Positions 25,393-34,366 of a stretch of DNA of 64,000 bases are shown here, one piece after another. The stretch is from Chthoniobacteraceae bacterium (GTDB lineage Bacteria; Verrucomicrobiota; Verrucomicrobiia; Chthoniobacterales; Chthoniobacteraceae), in assembly GCA_947479475.1 (NCBI GenBank), contig CANJZW010000007.1, forward strand, positions 23,062 to 87,061. Direction: 5' to 3'. Every line of letters begins with the position of its first letter. Position 1 is the stretch's first letter. Under the pieces are notes generated by a model, which worked only from the letters and a program-made list of their open reading frames with translations, was not told the origin of the DNA and ran no database searches. The translations under genes and the position numbers were made by a program.

Positions 25393-27954
25393 TTATTCCG
25401 GCCGCTTAAAGAGGCCCTTGGTATCCAGAATCCATACCGTGAGGCCTTCACGTCTCGCGAGCGGCTCTGCTTCGGGAAGGCCGGTGGCGATCACGGCTGT
25501 GGACCAGACATCGGCTTCCAAGCAGGTCGGGCGTTGTACGGAACAGGCTTCAATTGTTTGCGCGACTGGACGTCCGGTCTTTGGAGAGATGATATGGGAG
25601 ACGGGTTGTCCCTCGAGTCTCTTCCGGGCCCGAGCCAGCCCAGACGTTGCTAGAGCCGAATCTTTCAACTCAATGACCGCCAGAGGGTTTCTGGCATCAG
25701 CTGGGTTTTCAATCGCGACGGACCAGGCGTTTTTGGCGCGAAACTCGCCTCCGACTTCGACGAGGTAGTCGTTGCATCCTGCCCGCACAAGAATGCCGCA
25801 GAGCTTGTCTACAGCATACCCTTGGAGGAGAGAGCCGAGATCCAGAGCCAGCGCAGGATGAGACTTCCGGAGCCCTGTTCCATTGGAGCTGAGGGTAAGT
25901 TTTTCCGAGCCCACAGCAGCCAGCAATTTTTTTAAATCATCGTTCGACGGCCCGATGGATACTTCTCCAGCCGGGCCATATCCCCAAGCCGAGACCAGTG
26001 GGGAGACGGTGATATCGTAAGCCCCGGAGGTAGCCTGATGGGCACGCAGAGCGAAGGCCACAAGACGCCCCAGCTCTTCGGGTATGGCCTGTTCTTCGGT
26101 CGAGGTACTCACGTTAAACCGGCTGGTTGCCGAATCCATGGACCAGTGAGATAGCGTCGACTCGATGCGTTTCACTTCGGCAGCAAGCGAAGCGTGGAGG
26201 GAAACGGCGTTGGCGGGCTTGTCGCGTAGCTTGACGCACCACGTCGTTCCGAAGCCCGTGCCGCGCATTACGGCGATGGAACCATCCGCAGGCAAGATTG
26301 TTCCGGAGGGAGCCAGAATCCAGGCCACGAAAAGAACGAGCGCCGCAAAAGTATCGCGTTTCGTGAAAACCTCGCGGGAAGAAGAAGAGCGAATGAAGCC
26401 GAGTAGTGCGCCCGTGGGACAGCCATAACGGCAATACGCCATTGGTACAAAGGCCGAGAGTGCTAACCCACCGAGGGCCAGTACAGCGGGTATTGCCACG
26501 GCTTTTCCAAGGCTCCAAAAGTCGAAGGGTTCCAGATTACCGAGAGGGAAAAAGGGAAAACGAACAGCCCCCAGAAAAGCTGCGGAGAGCAACAGGCCCG
26601 GGCCGAGCCGAAGGGCCGCATGAAATTTTGGAGGCAGTTGATAACTGTGCTTCGAAAGACGACCCAGCCACTCTTGGGCGGCGCCGTGGGGACAAACGTG
26701 GTGACAATAAATTTGGCGGCGCGTTCCCCACGGGACAAGGAAGGCCGCAGCGGCCAACGCCACGAGGGGGGCTGCCTGCCTCCATGGGGCACCGTGTTGG
26801 GCCCAACCAGCCAGCAGGCTCAGGGATAAAAACTGCCCGAGCCAAAGCCCTAAAACGCCGATAAGAACAGCCTGCCAAAGGACCCGTACCCATTGGGTGC
26901 CTCTGAGGCCCGTGAATGCCTGTAGCCCTGCAAGCAGGAGTAACAAAACTAACGCGCCGTTCTTGATTTGAGAAAACTGAAAACCCTGCCCCAAAGGAGT
27001 CACGTCCAACTTGAAACGTTCCCTCAGACCTTCGGCTATACCTGCGCTGGTGAGCGTCGCTCCTGCGACACCCTCGATTTTTTCCGCAGCAAAATCGAGG
27101 GTCGGCCATTGAGAGACTTTCCATTGGGAGAGCGATTTCAAATAGTCTCTGTCCATCACCACGCGATCCACGTATTCGTCGGAGTCGTAGGATTTTCGAA
27201 TACGCACCTCGCGGAGTGTTTGACCGTCGGGCTCGACGCTTGCCAGACATTCCGTGGGTCCGGCGTAGCCTGTGATGCCGTCCGAGGCGGGGGCCGTGCG
27301 CACCACATAGCCCGCGAGGCTTCCGGCTGGGGTGATGACGCGGTGCCACCCCTGCCGCGGATTGTCGGTGAGGAAGGAGGCGGCGCCTGGAAAGAGGTCG
27401 CGCACCTCCCCAAGGGAAAGGCGTTCGGGAAAACGCAGGGAACCGTGTGTCCCGCCGATTCTTGCGGCGATGCCCTCAACCATGGCAAGCCCGGTCAGGG
27501 TGGAGCCGCTGATGCCCTCGATTTTTGGCGGCGGCTCGGTCGAGGGTTTCCAGCCTATGATACTATTTGAAAATCCCACGCGCTGTCGCAGCGATTCTAC
27601 GTGTGCGGGCGTGTCTTCGCTTTCGATAATTTTCGAACCCAGGATTCGACCGTCTTTGCCCAAGGCAACAAGCAGGTTACTCGGGCCGCTGTACCCCGTA
27701 ATGTGATCCGCTTCGGGAGAGGTTGTGACAACCATTCCAAGGGTTTCGTTGTCGCCGTCCCGCACCGTGGCGGCTCCGGAAGGCTCCATATGCAGGCGTG
27801 CCGCTGAGGGGAAAAACTCACGCGCCCCCGCGAGGCTGATTTTTGCGGAGCCACTGTTTAGCGGGACGGCAGCGCGGTGCAAAAGCAGGGCGGCGGCGGC
27901 AAGCGCTGCGAGGCGCCAGACGCGAACCAGTAGGTTGGACAGGCGGGGGCTCAT
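25393..27954 (-). CDS. FMN-binding / NosR-like ferredoxin / ApbE flavin-transferase fusion protein
   Basis: 853 aa membrane protein. An N-terminal anchor (residues ~10-30) is followed by two periplasmic FMN_bind domains, each ending in a flavinylation-type motif: SGSTLTG (149-155, candidate Thr154) and AGATLTS (297-303, candidate Thr302, matching the NqrC/RnfG type). Then come roughly five to six membrane spans (~333-550) with two cysteine motifs, C417-x3-C421-P and C508-x3-C512-P, as in NosR/NirI-like proteins. From about residue 560 a complete ApbE-like FAD:protein FMN transferase follows (GTTWCVKL, YDITVSPLVSAWG, LDLGSLLQGYAVD, VEVGGEF, HIISPKTGRPV). ApbE attaches FMN covalently to such Thr residues, so the protein carries enzyme and target together. 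Predicted role: electron transfer between membrane and periplasm. The electron donor and acceptor are unknown. Confidence 0.88.
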   Translation of the reverse strand: MSPRLSNLLVRVWRLAALAAAALLLHRAAVPLNSGSAKISLAGAREFFPSAARLHMEPSGAATVRDGDNETLGMVVTTSPEADHITGYSGPSNLLVALGKDGRILGSKIIESEDTPAHVESLRQRVGFSNSIIGWKPSTEPPPKIEGISGSTLTGLAMVEGIAARIGGTHGSLRFPERLSLGEVRDLFPGAASFLTDNPRQGWHRVITPAGSLAGYVVRTAPASDGITGYAGPTECLASVEPDGQTLREVRIRKSYDSDEYVDRVVMDRDYLKSLSQWKVSQWPTLDFAAEKIEGVAGATLTSAGIAEGLRERFKLDVTPLGQGFQFSQIKNGALVLLLLLAGLQAFTGLRGTQWVRVLWQAVLIGVLGLWLGQFLSLSLLAGWAQHGAPWRQAAPLVALAAAAFLVPWGTRRQIYCHHVCPHGAAQEWLGRLSKHSYQLPPKFHAALRLGPGLLLSAAFLGAVRFPFFPLGNLEPFDFWSLGKAVAIPAVLALGGLALSAFVPMAYCRYGCPTGALLGFIRSSSSREVFTKRDTFAALVLFVAWILAPSGTILPADGSIAVMRGTGFGTTWCVKLRDKPANAVSLHASLAAEVKRIESTLSHWSMDSATSRFNVSTSTEEQAIPEELGRLVAFALRAHQATSGAYDITVSPLVSAWGYGPAGEVSIGPSNDDLKKLLAAVGSEKLTLSSNGTGLRKSHPALALDLGSLLQGYAVDKLCGILVRAGCNDYLVEVGGEFRAKNAWSVAIENPADARNPLAVIELKDSALATSGLARARKRLEGQPVSHIISPKTGRPVAQTIEACSVQRPTCLEADVWSTAVIATGLPEAEPLARREGLTVWILDTKGLFKRPE

Positions 27955-28146
27955 GCCTGGAATGGGTGTCGCACGGGTGGGATGAGGGTCGACTTGCGAA
28001 CGGTCAGTGAGGATTCTTGCAAGGGAAGCCGCTGGGGAAGTTTTTGTTTGGGAGTGTGTTGGAGAGAGGCGTTTTCAAAAACTGGGGAAGGGTTCTGGAG
28101 CTAGCGGCTCGCCAGTTGGGAAATGTAGTCTAAACTGGGCGCCTCT

Positions 28147-28596
28147 ATGAAGGCTGTTTCTTGTTTTCTAGCACTGCTATCCTTAGTTCCACAGTATGCA
28201 GGCGCTGTTGATCTTCCTTCGGTGACTGTGGAGCATTTGTATTACCTCCGCGCCCGCGCTCAGCGACTTCAGGAATTTAAACCGGACGAAATGGTGGACT
28301 ATTGTCTGGGGTTAAAAATAGGAGGGCCTGCTTTTGATTCTGTGTACGCGCAGGTCTTGTGGTTGCGCACTGAGCTCGTGAAGGTCACCAAGGTGGACAT
28401 TCTGCCGGCTTCGGATCCCTACGTGAGGTGGCTCAACAGGGCGCTAGAAGCGCACATCGGGGTGCTGCGGGAGGAGGCGATGCATGTGCAAAGCGGGCTC
28501 CTCAAGGAAGGCAGCGTGGCCTTTGACACGCTGGATGCCATCAGCAAGGCGCAAAAGGCGGTGGAGAATGCGGCGGAAAACTCCGCTCGGAAGTAG
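28147..28596 (+). CDS. Exported hypothetical protein (149 aa)
   Basis: A signal peptide (MKAVSCFLALLSLVPQYAGA) precedes a helical, charged domain of about 125 residues (HLYYLRARAQRLQEFKPDEMVDYCLGLKIGGPAF ... AISKAQKAVENAAENSARK). No known motif; a single Cys in the mature part. Start at ATG 28147. It stands alone, divergent from the flavoprotein fusion and convergent with the HNH gene (43 bp gap). Periplasmic location is inferred from the signal; function unknown. Confidence 0.72.
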   Translation: MKAVSCFLALLSLVPQYAGAVDLPSVTVEHLYYLRARAQRLQEFKPDEMVDYCLGLKIGGPAFDSVYAQVLWLRTELVKVTKVDILPASDPYVRWLNRALEAHIGVLREEAMHVQSGLLKEGSVAFDTLDAISKAQKAVENAAENSARK

Positions 28597-28639
28597 GCGA
28601 CGTTCGGTGGGTGCGAGATCGCGGAGAAAGGGAGGCGGC

Positions 28640-29242
28640 TCAACCCAGTTCGACATGCCAGTAGGCGAGGTCGATGAAATGCCGCCAGCTGTCGTGGGGC
28701 TTGTGATCAAAGGTGATGTGCAAAAACGGCTGCCAACGAGGCCGTTCCGGTTTGCGTTTGAGTTTCATTCCCACCTCGTGTGGCATCCTGTTCGCCTTCC
28801 GTGAATTGCAGCGAATACAGGAGCAGACGATGTTTTCCCAGCTTGTCTCGCCGCCTTTGTCCCGCGGAACGACGTGATCCAGGTTCAGATCTTTCCGGTC
28901 GAAAACCTTTCCGCAATACTGGCAGGTGTTTTTGTCCCGCTCGTAAATATTGTGCCGGGTGAACTTCACCTCCTTGCGCGGGACGCGGTCAAAAAGCATG
29001 AGCACAATGACTTGCGGCACGCGGATTTTCAGGGAGACGGTGGCGACCATTTCGTCGGTCGGTTGGCGTTCGGAGAAATCGCGCCAGCTGGCAAAGTCGT
29101 GGGTGAGAAAGTTGCCATCTTCAGAGTGAACGACCTGGGCCTGCCCAGCGCAAAGAAGGACAAAGGCCCGCCTGGCAGAGCAAACATTGACTGCCTGCCA
29201 CAGACGGTTGAGGACGAGGACGGTACGTTCCAGCATGTGCAA
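28640..29242 (-). CDS. HNH endonuclease family protein
   Basis: 200 aa. The HNH domain covers residues ~100-150: zinc Cys pairs C107-x2-C110 and C142-x2-C145, with the catalytic core LDHVVPRDKGG (H123) and ENIV (N137). The N-terminal ~95 residues (LERTVLVLNRLWQAVNVCSARRAF) match a widespread stand-alone HNH family of free-living bacteria with no assigned biological role. No restriction methylase, intein or phage genes are nearby, so a defence role is not supported by context. Confidence 0.88.
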   Translation of the reverse strand: MHMLERTVLVLNRLWQAVNVCSARRAFVLLCAGQAQVVHSEDGNFLTHDFASWRDFSERQPTDEMVATVSLKIRVPQVIVLMLFDRVPRKEVKFTRHNIYERDKNTCQYCGKVFDRKDLNLDHVVPRDKGGETSWENIVCSCIRCNSRKANRMPHEVGMKLKRKPERPRWQPFLHITFDHKPHDSWRHFIDLAYWHVELG

Positions 29243-29294
29243 AAAATGGCAAAACCCGAACGGGGTACTACCAAATCATGCCGGTCCTCCGGAG

Positions 29295-29705
29295 TCAACG
29301 CGCCCCGTGGATTGTCACGAATTTGTCAGGATTCAAAAGGCCCTGCGGGTCCAGGGCGAGCTTGAGAGATTCGTGAACGGAATGGCCAACTTCGGAGACG
29401 GCTTGCGGCCACCAGCGTTGTTTGGCGATCCCGATGCCGTGTTTCCCTGTGATGGCGCCACCCCTGGCGAGAACCTGGGTAAACCATTCGTCCAGAGCTC
29501 CCTGGACCTTTTCTTGTACGGCTGGATCCTCTTTGTAACCGGAATGCCCGAAACAGGCGATGGGATAACCCGTCCTCAGTGGAGGAGGCCAACACGACGG
29601 CTTCGGGAGTGCGGCTGGCAAACCAGCGGTCCGCCGCATGGGTCAGGAGCTAGGCGTCGCCGTCGGTCACGCGTTCCGGCCTGAGCAGGCGGCGCAGGTC
29701 AGCTG
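29295..29705 (-). pseudogene. Remnant of FAD-linked oxidase (GlcD-like) gene
   Basis: Directly behind the deacetylase, the minus strand reads LAADLRRLLRPERVTDGDA, a TAG stop (29652-29650), then LLTHAADRWFASRTPEAVVLASSTED, which matches the N-terminus of glycolate-oxidase GlcD-type flavoproteins. Near 29560-29580 it jumps, in another frame, to YPIACFGHSGYKEDPAVQEKVQGAL and GGAITGKHGIGIAKQRWW ... LALDPQGLLNPDKF, the C-terminal cap of the same family. The FAD-binding middle, several hundred residues, is missing, and the metal-site region after FGH is also shortened. This is a gene collapsed by internal deletion plus a nonsense mutation. Confidence 0.8.
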
Positions 29706-30839
29706 CTAGCGTTGGCTCATGCTTTGGAGCCATTTCTTCCGGAGTTCTTCCTGGCTGAGGGCGACGGGCTTGCTCTGCGTCCCGTCCTTCGGGGCGTCTC
29801 CTTTTTGGGCCGGCGGGCTGGCTTTGGAAGCCGTTGGAGCCGGGGTGGAGGGTTTGGCTTCCGTCACTTGTTTCTTAGCGGGAGACTGTTCTGCCACTGT
29901 TTTTTGGGCGGGCTTTGAGTCCTGCGGGGCGGGCGTCTTTACGGTGGGCTTGGAAGCCACGGGCGCCTTGGGAGGCGACGGCCGGTCCAGGGCGAGGAGT
30001 TCGGAGACGGTTACAAATTTGAATCCTTTGGCGGCAAGGGCGTCGAGGGTGGATGGCATCGCGTCCACGGTGGATTTGTGGATGTCATGGGAAAGAACGA
30101 TCGAGCCGGACTTGGCGCGGGCCAGGATTTCAGTTTCAACGCGGGCAGCGTCGCGAAACTTCCAGTCCAGAGGATCGACGTCCCAGAGAATGGTGCGGTA
30201 TCCAAAGTTGGCGTGTGTCCAGCGGCGCTGCGGCTCGCTGAGGGCCCCGTAGGGCGGGCGCATGATCTTCATGGTGACGCCTGTCGCCCTTAGAACGGCT
30301 TGGTGTGTTTTGTCCAACTGGTCTCGCAGCGCTGCCTCACCAAGGGAAGCGAGGATCGGGTGCGTGTAGGAATGGTTGGCGAGCTCGTGCCCCTCGGCGA
30401 CGATGCGTTTGAGAATGTCGGGGTACTCCGCCGCGTTCTGGCCAACCACGAAAAACGTGGCTTTGACACCCCGCTGCTTGAGGATGTCGAGCAGTCTGGG
30501 GGTGTTCTGAGCGTGGGGGCCGTCGTCGAAGGTCAGCGCGAGAACGTGTCCTTCCACGTTGCAGGAGGAATAGGAAAGTTTCGTCGGGGAACCCGCCGGA
30601 GCCGGGGCTTGCGTTTCTGGCGCAGGCGCCGCTGCTAGGGCGGGAGCGGTTGCGTCTGCGGGTTTTGTCACCGTATCAGCCGCCGTATCGGGAGCCTTTG
30701 AAGGCGCCGGAGCCAAGTCGGGTGCGTTGGCTGGCGCCTCGGCGAGGATCGGTTGCAGGGGAGCCTGCGCGAAAAGAGAGGTCACCGGGGTGCCGACTTG
30801 CAGGAGGATAATGAGGGATGGAAGCAACAGGCGACGCAT
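29706..30839 (-). CDS. Polysaccharide deacetylase (NodB-homology domain)
   Basis: 377 aa secreted or anchored protein. A signal segment (LLLPSLIILLQVGTPVTSLFA) leads into an Ala/Pro-rich linker (~25-88), then the carbohydrate esterase 4 domain: TFDDGP (103-108), metal-binding HSYTH (156-160), RPPYGAL, LWDVDPLDW and VLSHDIH. The last ~100 residues are a Lys/Pro/Ala-rich tail of low complexity, possibly wall- or surface-associating. It deacetylates N-acetylated glycans such as peptidoglycan or chitin-like polymers; the exact substrate cannot be read from sequence. Confidence 0.9.
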   Translation of the reverse strand: MRRLLLPSLIILLQVGTPVTSLFAQAPLQPILAEAPANAPDLAPAPSKAPDTAADTVTKPADATAPALAAAPAPETQAPAPAGSPTKLSYSSCNVEGHVLALTFDDGPHAQNTPRLLDILKQRGVKATFFVVGQNAAEYPDILKRIVAEGHELANHSYTHPILASLGEAALRDQLDKTHQAVLRATGVTMKIMRPPYGALSEPQRRWTHANFGYRTILWDVDPLDWKFRDAARVETEILARAKSGSIVLSHDIHKSTVDAMPSTLDALAAKGFKFVTVSELLALDRPSPPKAPVASKPTVKTPAPQDSKPAQKTVAEQSPAKKQVTEAKPSTPAPTASKASPPAQKGDAPKDGTQSKPVALSQEELRKKWLQSMSQR

Positions 30840-30910
30840 ACGAAATGTGGATCTACTTCACGCTAGAGCAGTGCGAAACGCAACCGCACTTTAGCGGGCG
30901 CTGCGAATTG

Positions 30911-31894
30911 CTAGCGCAGCCCCATGGCCTTGCGGACCCGCTCCATCGTGGGAACCGCGACGGCTCGGGCGCGCTGGGCGCCATCCCGAAGGATAGCGTC
31001 GATGGTTGAGGGGTCTGCGGCAAGTTCGGCGCGTTTGGTGCGGAAGGGGGCGAACTTTTGCCAGAGAGCCTCAAACAGACGCTTCTTAAATTCACCGTAG
31101 CCCAGACCGCCGGCCCGGAACTGCTCTTCCATAAGCGCCACGGAGTCGGCATCCGCGCAAAGTTTGTACAGCGCGACGATGGAGGAGGAGGCTGGGTCCT
31201 TGGGGTCTTCGACGGCCGCCGAGTCGGTGACGATGCTCAACACTTTTTTGCGGAGCACTTTTTCTTCTTCAAAAAGGGCGATGGTGTTGTCGTAACTTTT
31301 GCTCATCTTCTGCCCATCCAGCCCGATTACCGTGGCCACCTCGGAAACGATGCTCGGCTGCGGCACGGTGAAGATCGGGCCAAAAAGGCGGTTGGCTTTT
31401 TCGGCGAGATCACGCGTGACCTCAACGTGTTGCTTTTGATCCCTGCCTACGGGAACGACGTTGCTATCGTAGAGAAGGATGTCAGCCGCCATGAGGACGG
31501 GGTAGGCGAACAGCCCGTGGGAGGGGACCTTGCCCTTTGCAAGGTGATCCTTGTACGCGTGGCAGTTCTCGAGCATCGGCATCGGGGTGAGGCAGGTCAG
31601 CAGCCACGCCAGCTCGGTCACTTCGGGGACGTCGCTCTGGCGGAAGAGGACGGCTTTCTGCGGGTCAAGGCCACACGCCAAAAAATCCAGCGCCACGCCG
31701 CGTGTATGTTCGCGCAGGGCGGCGGGGTCTTGCACCGTGGTGAGGGCGTGATAGTCGGCGATGAAGTAAAACGCCTCCCCACGGTCCTGCCAGTCGATGC
31801 TGGGGCGCATCATCCCGAAGTAGTTTCCGAGATGAAGACGGCCTGTCGGTTTGATGCCGGAGAGAATGCGGGGCGCTGCCATAAGAAAGCGCAT
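30911..31894 (-). CDS. trpS: Tryptophanyl-tRNA synthetase
   Basis: 327 aa class I synthetase of usual size. HIGH-equivalent GRLHLGNYFG (from residue 18), FIADYHALTT, the Trp-specific ADILLYDSNVVPVGRDQKQHVEVTRDLA, and the KMSKS loop GQKMSKSYDN. ATG 31882 (MAAPRILSG) is an alternative start to the one at 31894. It lies between the exported FAD oxidoreductase and the deacetylase on the same strand, with gaps of 53 and 71 bp. Confidence 0.97.
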   Translation of the reverse strand: MRFLMAAPRILSGIKPTGRLHLGNYFGMMRPSIDWQDRGEAFYFIADYHALTTVQDPAALREHTRGVALDFLACGLDPQKAVLFRQSDVPEVTELAWLLTCLTPMPMLENCHAYKDHLAKGKVPSHGLFAYPVLMAADILLYDSNVVPVGRDQKQHVEVTRDLAEKANRLFGPIFTVPQPSIVSEVATVIGLDGQKMSKSYDNTIALFEEEKVLRKKVLSIVTDSAAVEDPKDPASSSIVALYKLCADADSVALMEEQFRAGGLGYGEFKKRLFEALWQKFAPFRTKRAELAADPSTIDAILRDGAQRARAVAVPTMERVRKAMGLR

Positions 31895-31947
31895 TCTCTC
31901 CGGAAAAGCGCCCCCTGCACAAGACGCGGCGTTTAAAAAGACGTCGA

Positions 31948-34308
31948 CTAGGGCGCCGGCACGATCTGGATCGCGTCGGCAACGATGTTTCCATCAGCGC
32001 CCGCAGTTCTGAGAATAACGGCGTTTTTGGCTCCCGCCGCGAAATCAAACAGACCGAGGACATTCATTCCCTTGGGGGCGGTGATTCTCTGGTTGAGGCG
32101 CTGGGCCGCTTCTTTCTGTCCTGGCCGCTCCAGAGCGCAGCTTGTTTGGGAGGAGCGGTTTTCATGGCCTGCCCAGTACAGGCGCACTTCGTATTTGCCG
32201 GCGCTCGGCACCGAAAACTCGAAGCGGGCTTCCGCGTTGGCTTTGGGGCCGGCGATTTTCGCGCCGCCCCCGAGGCATGGGGTCAGTGATGTGGAGGACC
32301 AGGAGCCGGTGAAAACGGCCTTTGTGTCGTCGACGACGATGCCCGATAAAACTTCACTTGGAGCTCCGTCTCCCGGATTGAGACGGTTTGCGAATTGCGG
32401 CAGGTCGCGGTTCATCGAGCCCACCGTCATCTTCGAGGGGTCGGCGATGTTGGGATCCAAACGGGTTTCGCCGTTGAGGGAGTCGCGCCGGATGGCGCCG
32501 GGTTGCTCGGCGAGCTGGATGAGTTCGGGCAGATGTTTTTCATACACACCCCGGGGACTGGTTCCATGCAGCACGGCGAGGTAGGCGGCCTTGCCCACGA
32601 TTTCACCCATCATTCCGCAAGTTCTCATGACGCGGATGGTTCCGAGGGCCTGATGGGTGACGCTGATGTTACGGCCTGCCATGAAAAGGTTGGGCACGTT
32701 TTTGGAGTAGAAACACCGGTAGGGCACGGGATAGCCGTTTTTGCGGTCGACGTGACGTCCGAATTCGGCGCGGGAGATGAAAGGGTTTTCGGGGAACTTC
32801 TTGGCGAACTGCTCGCGCGGATAGTGCAGGTCGATGTCCCAGGTGGTGGGAACGAAGCCGTCGGCGAACTCGCGTTTTTCGACAATATCTTCCTGAGTGA
32901 GGACGACGTCGCCTTGCAGCAGTCGGCTTTCGCGCGGGCCGCCCACGTGCGAAACCCACTTGAGGGAGGCGTTGGTGTTTTCGTCTTTTTTCCCGCCGTG
33001 TTTCAGGGCGCTAAACGCTCCGAAAACAGCTCTCAAATTCCAGTCGCGAATCAGCTCCAGATCGTTCAGAGGATGCTTTCCAAAGCCCGATTCCCAGAAC
33101 CATTCGCCTTTGTAAAAGGGTTTGCCTTCGATCAGTGAACGGCTCTTGGGCGTGTTCGGAAAATCATCCGCTTCCAAGGCGAGCGCCCATGGCGTCGGCT
33201 GCCAGGCCTGCGGAGTTTCAGCCTGCTGATAGTACCACATGTTGGACATGCCCATGTGCCCGGTTTCTTCCATTGTAAACGCCGCGCCGGCAAGGCCGCC
33301 CACGGTGCCGTGCCCGGTGCAGTCGACGAAAAGTTTGCCGCGGAAAACACGTTCCCGGCCGGAGCGAACATCCAGTGCGGTGACGGCCTTGATGGCGCCG
33401 CCTTGTTGTTCCTGCAGCACACCTTGCACGAAGTGACCCAAAAACAGGGAAAGCGTTTTTTCGTTCCGGCAGACCGTTTCCTTTTTGTCGTCTACAAAGT
33501 CCGCAGCCGCCCCGGGACTGTCCGGCGAGCGGTCTGCAAACTCCTCCACAATTTCGCCCACGTGCGGGTATTTTCCGCGCATGGTTCCACCTTGGGCCCA
33601 GACGCCGATTTCGCTGCTACCGTTGCCTCCGAGGACAAAGCGGTCTTGGATCAGCGCAACGCGCAGGGACTGCCGGGCAGCGGAAACGGCGGCGCCCAGA
33701 CCCGCGTAACCGCCGCCAATGACCACGAGATCGTAGGTGCCGGCCTCTGCGGAAGCGCCTTCGGGATTGAGCCACTTTTTGCGCGCGTCAGCGAGGGCGG
33801 CGCCGTCGGGCGGGGTGAACTTCGGATCGTTGCTGAGTAGGATGGCGTCGCAGCGGCCGTCGAAGCCGGTGAGGTCGTGGAGTGCGAGCGTGACTTCGCC
33901 CGGTTTGAGTTCGAGGCTGCCACCCGCCTGCCAGTGCCACTCAGCGCCTTCTGTGCCGAATTCGGCGGCCAGCGCTTTCCCGTTCACGACCAGCTGGAAG
34001 CGCCCCGGCGTACCACTTGCTTTCCACGGTGCCACCCAGTCTTTGGTGCGCACCCAAACGCGGTAGTTGCCCGCCTCCAAGACCTGGATTTTTCCCTGGG
34101 CGTCAGACACGGGTTTTCCGAGGCCGTGTGCCAGTAAATAGGGGGAGCCCATGATGGGGATGAAGGAGGTGTCCAGCATCCAGCCGCCGTGGGTGGAGAG
34201 CGACTCGGCTTCCACAAAAAGGGGTTCTCCGGCGGAGGCGTTTGAGAGGCTGGAGCAAAGCAGGGCAGAGCCGGTGAGCAGCAGGGAAAAAGACTGGCGG
34301 ATTTTCAT
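31948..34308 (-). CDS. Exported FAD-dependent oxidoreductase with carbohydrate-binding-like ends
   Basis: 786 aa. A signal peptide (SLLLTGSALLCSSLSNASA) precedes an N-terminal beta-rich module (~27-165: FVEAESLSTHGGWMLD ... NYRVWVRTKDW ... GRFQLVVNGK). An FAD_oxidored domain follows from about residue 178 (YDLVVIGGGYAGLGAAVSAARQSLRVALIQDR, LGGNGSSEIGVW, LFVDCTGHGTVGGLAGA, NLFMAGRNISVTHQALGTIRVMRTCGMMGE). The C-terminal ~120 residues (VDDTKAVFTGSWSSTSLTPCLG ... KYEVRLYWAGHENRSS ... ADAIQIVP) resemble a golvesin/Xly carbohydrate-binding domain. Such proteins are abundant in Verrucomicrobia and Planctomycetes and are thought to act on sugars; no reaction is established for this one. Confidence 0.88.
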   Translation of the reverse strand: MKIRQSFSLLLTGSALLCSSLSNASAGEPLFVEAESLSTHGGWMLDTSFIPIMGSPYLLAHGLGKPVSDAQGKIQVLEAGNYRVWVRTKDWVAPWKASGTPGRFQLVVNGKALAAEFGTEGAEWHWQAGGSLELKPGEVTLALHDLTGFDGRCDAILLSNDPKFTPPDGAALADARKKWLNPEGASAEAGTYDLVVIGGGYAGLGAAVSAARQSLRVALIQDRFVLGGNGSSEIGVWAQGGTMRGKYPHVGEIVEEFADRSPDSPGAAADFVDDKKETVCRNEKTLSLFLGHFVQGVLQEQQGGAIKAVTALDVRSGRERVFRGKLFVDCTGHGTVGGLAGAAFTMEETGHMGMSNMWYYQQAETPQAWQPTPWALALEADDFPNTPKSRSLIEGKPFYKGEWFWESGFGKHPLNDLELIRDWNLRAVFGAFSALKHGGKKDENTNASLKWVSHVGGPRESRLLQGDVVLTQEDIVEKREFADGFVPTTWDIDLHYPREQFAKKFPENPFISRAEFGRHVDRKNGYPVPYRCFYSKNVPNLFMAGRNISVTHQALGTIRVMRTCGMMGEIVGKAAYLAVLHGTSPRGVYEKHLPELIQLAEQPGAIRRDSLNGETRLDPNIADPSKMTVGSMNRDLPQFANRLNPGDGAPSEVLSGIVVDDTKAVFTGSWSSTSLTPCLGGGAKIAGPKANAEARFEFSVPSAGKYEVRLYWAGHENRSSQTSCALERPGQKEAAQRLNQRITAPKGMNVLGLFDFAAGAKNAVILRTAGADGNIVADAIQIVPAP

Positions 34309-34366
34309 AAAAAAAGAGAGGACGCGGTGCCGTGAAGGAAAGACGCAGGGATAAAGATTCTTAGGC

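Noticed and set aside
28640..29242. HNH nuclease as part of a defence or mobile element
   Set aside because: Neighbours are housekeeping or exported proteins; no methylase, integrase, phage or toxin-antitoxin genes are adjacent, and the protein matches a common stand-alone family.
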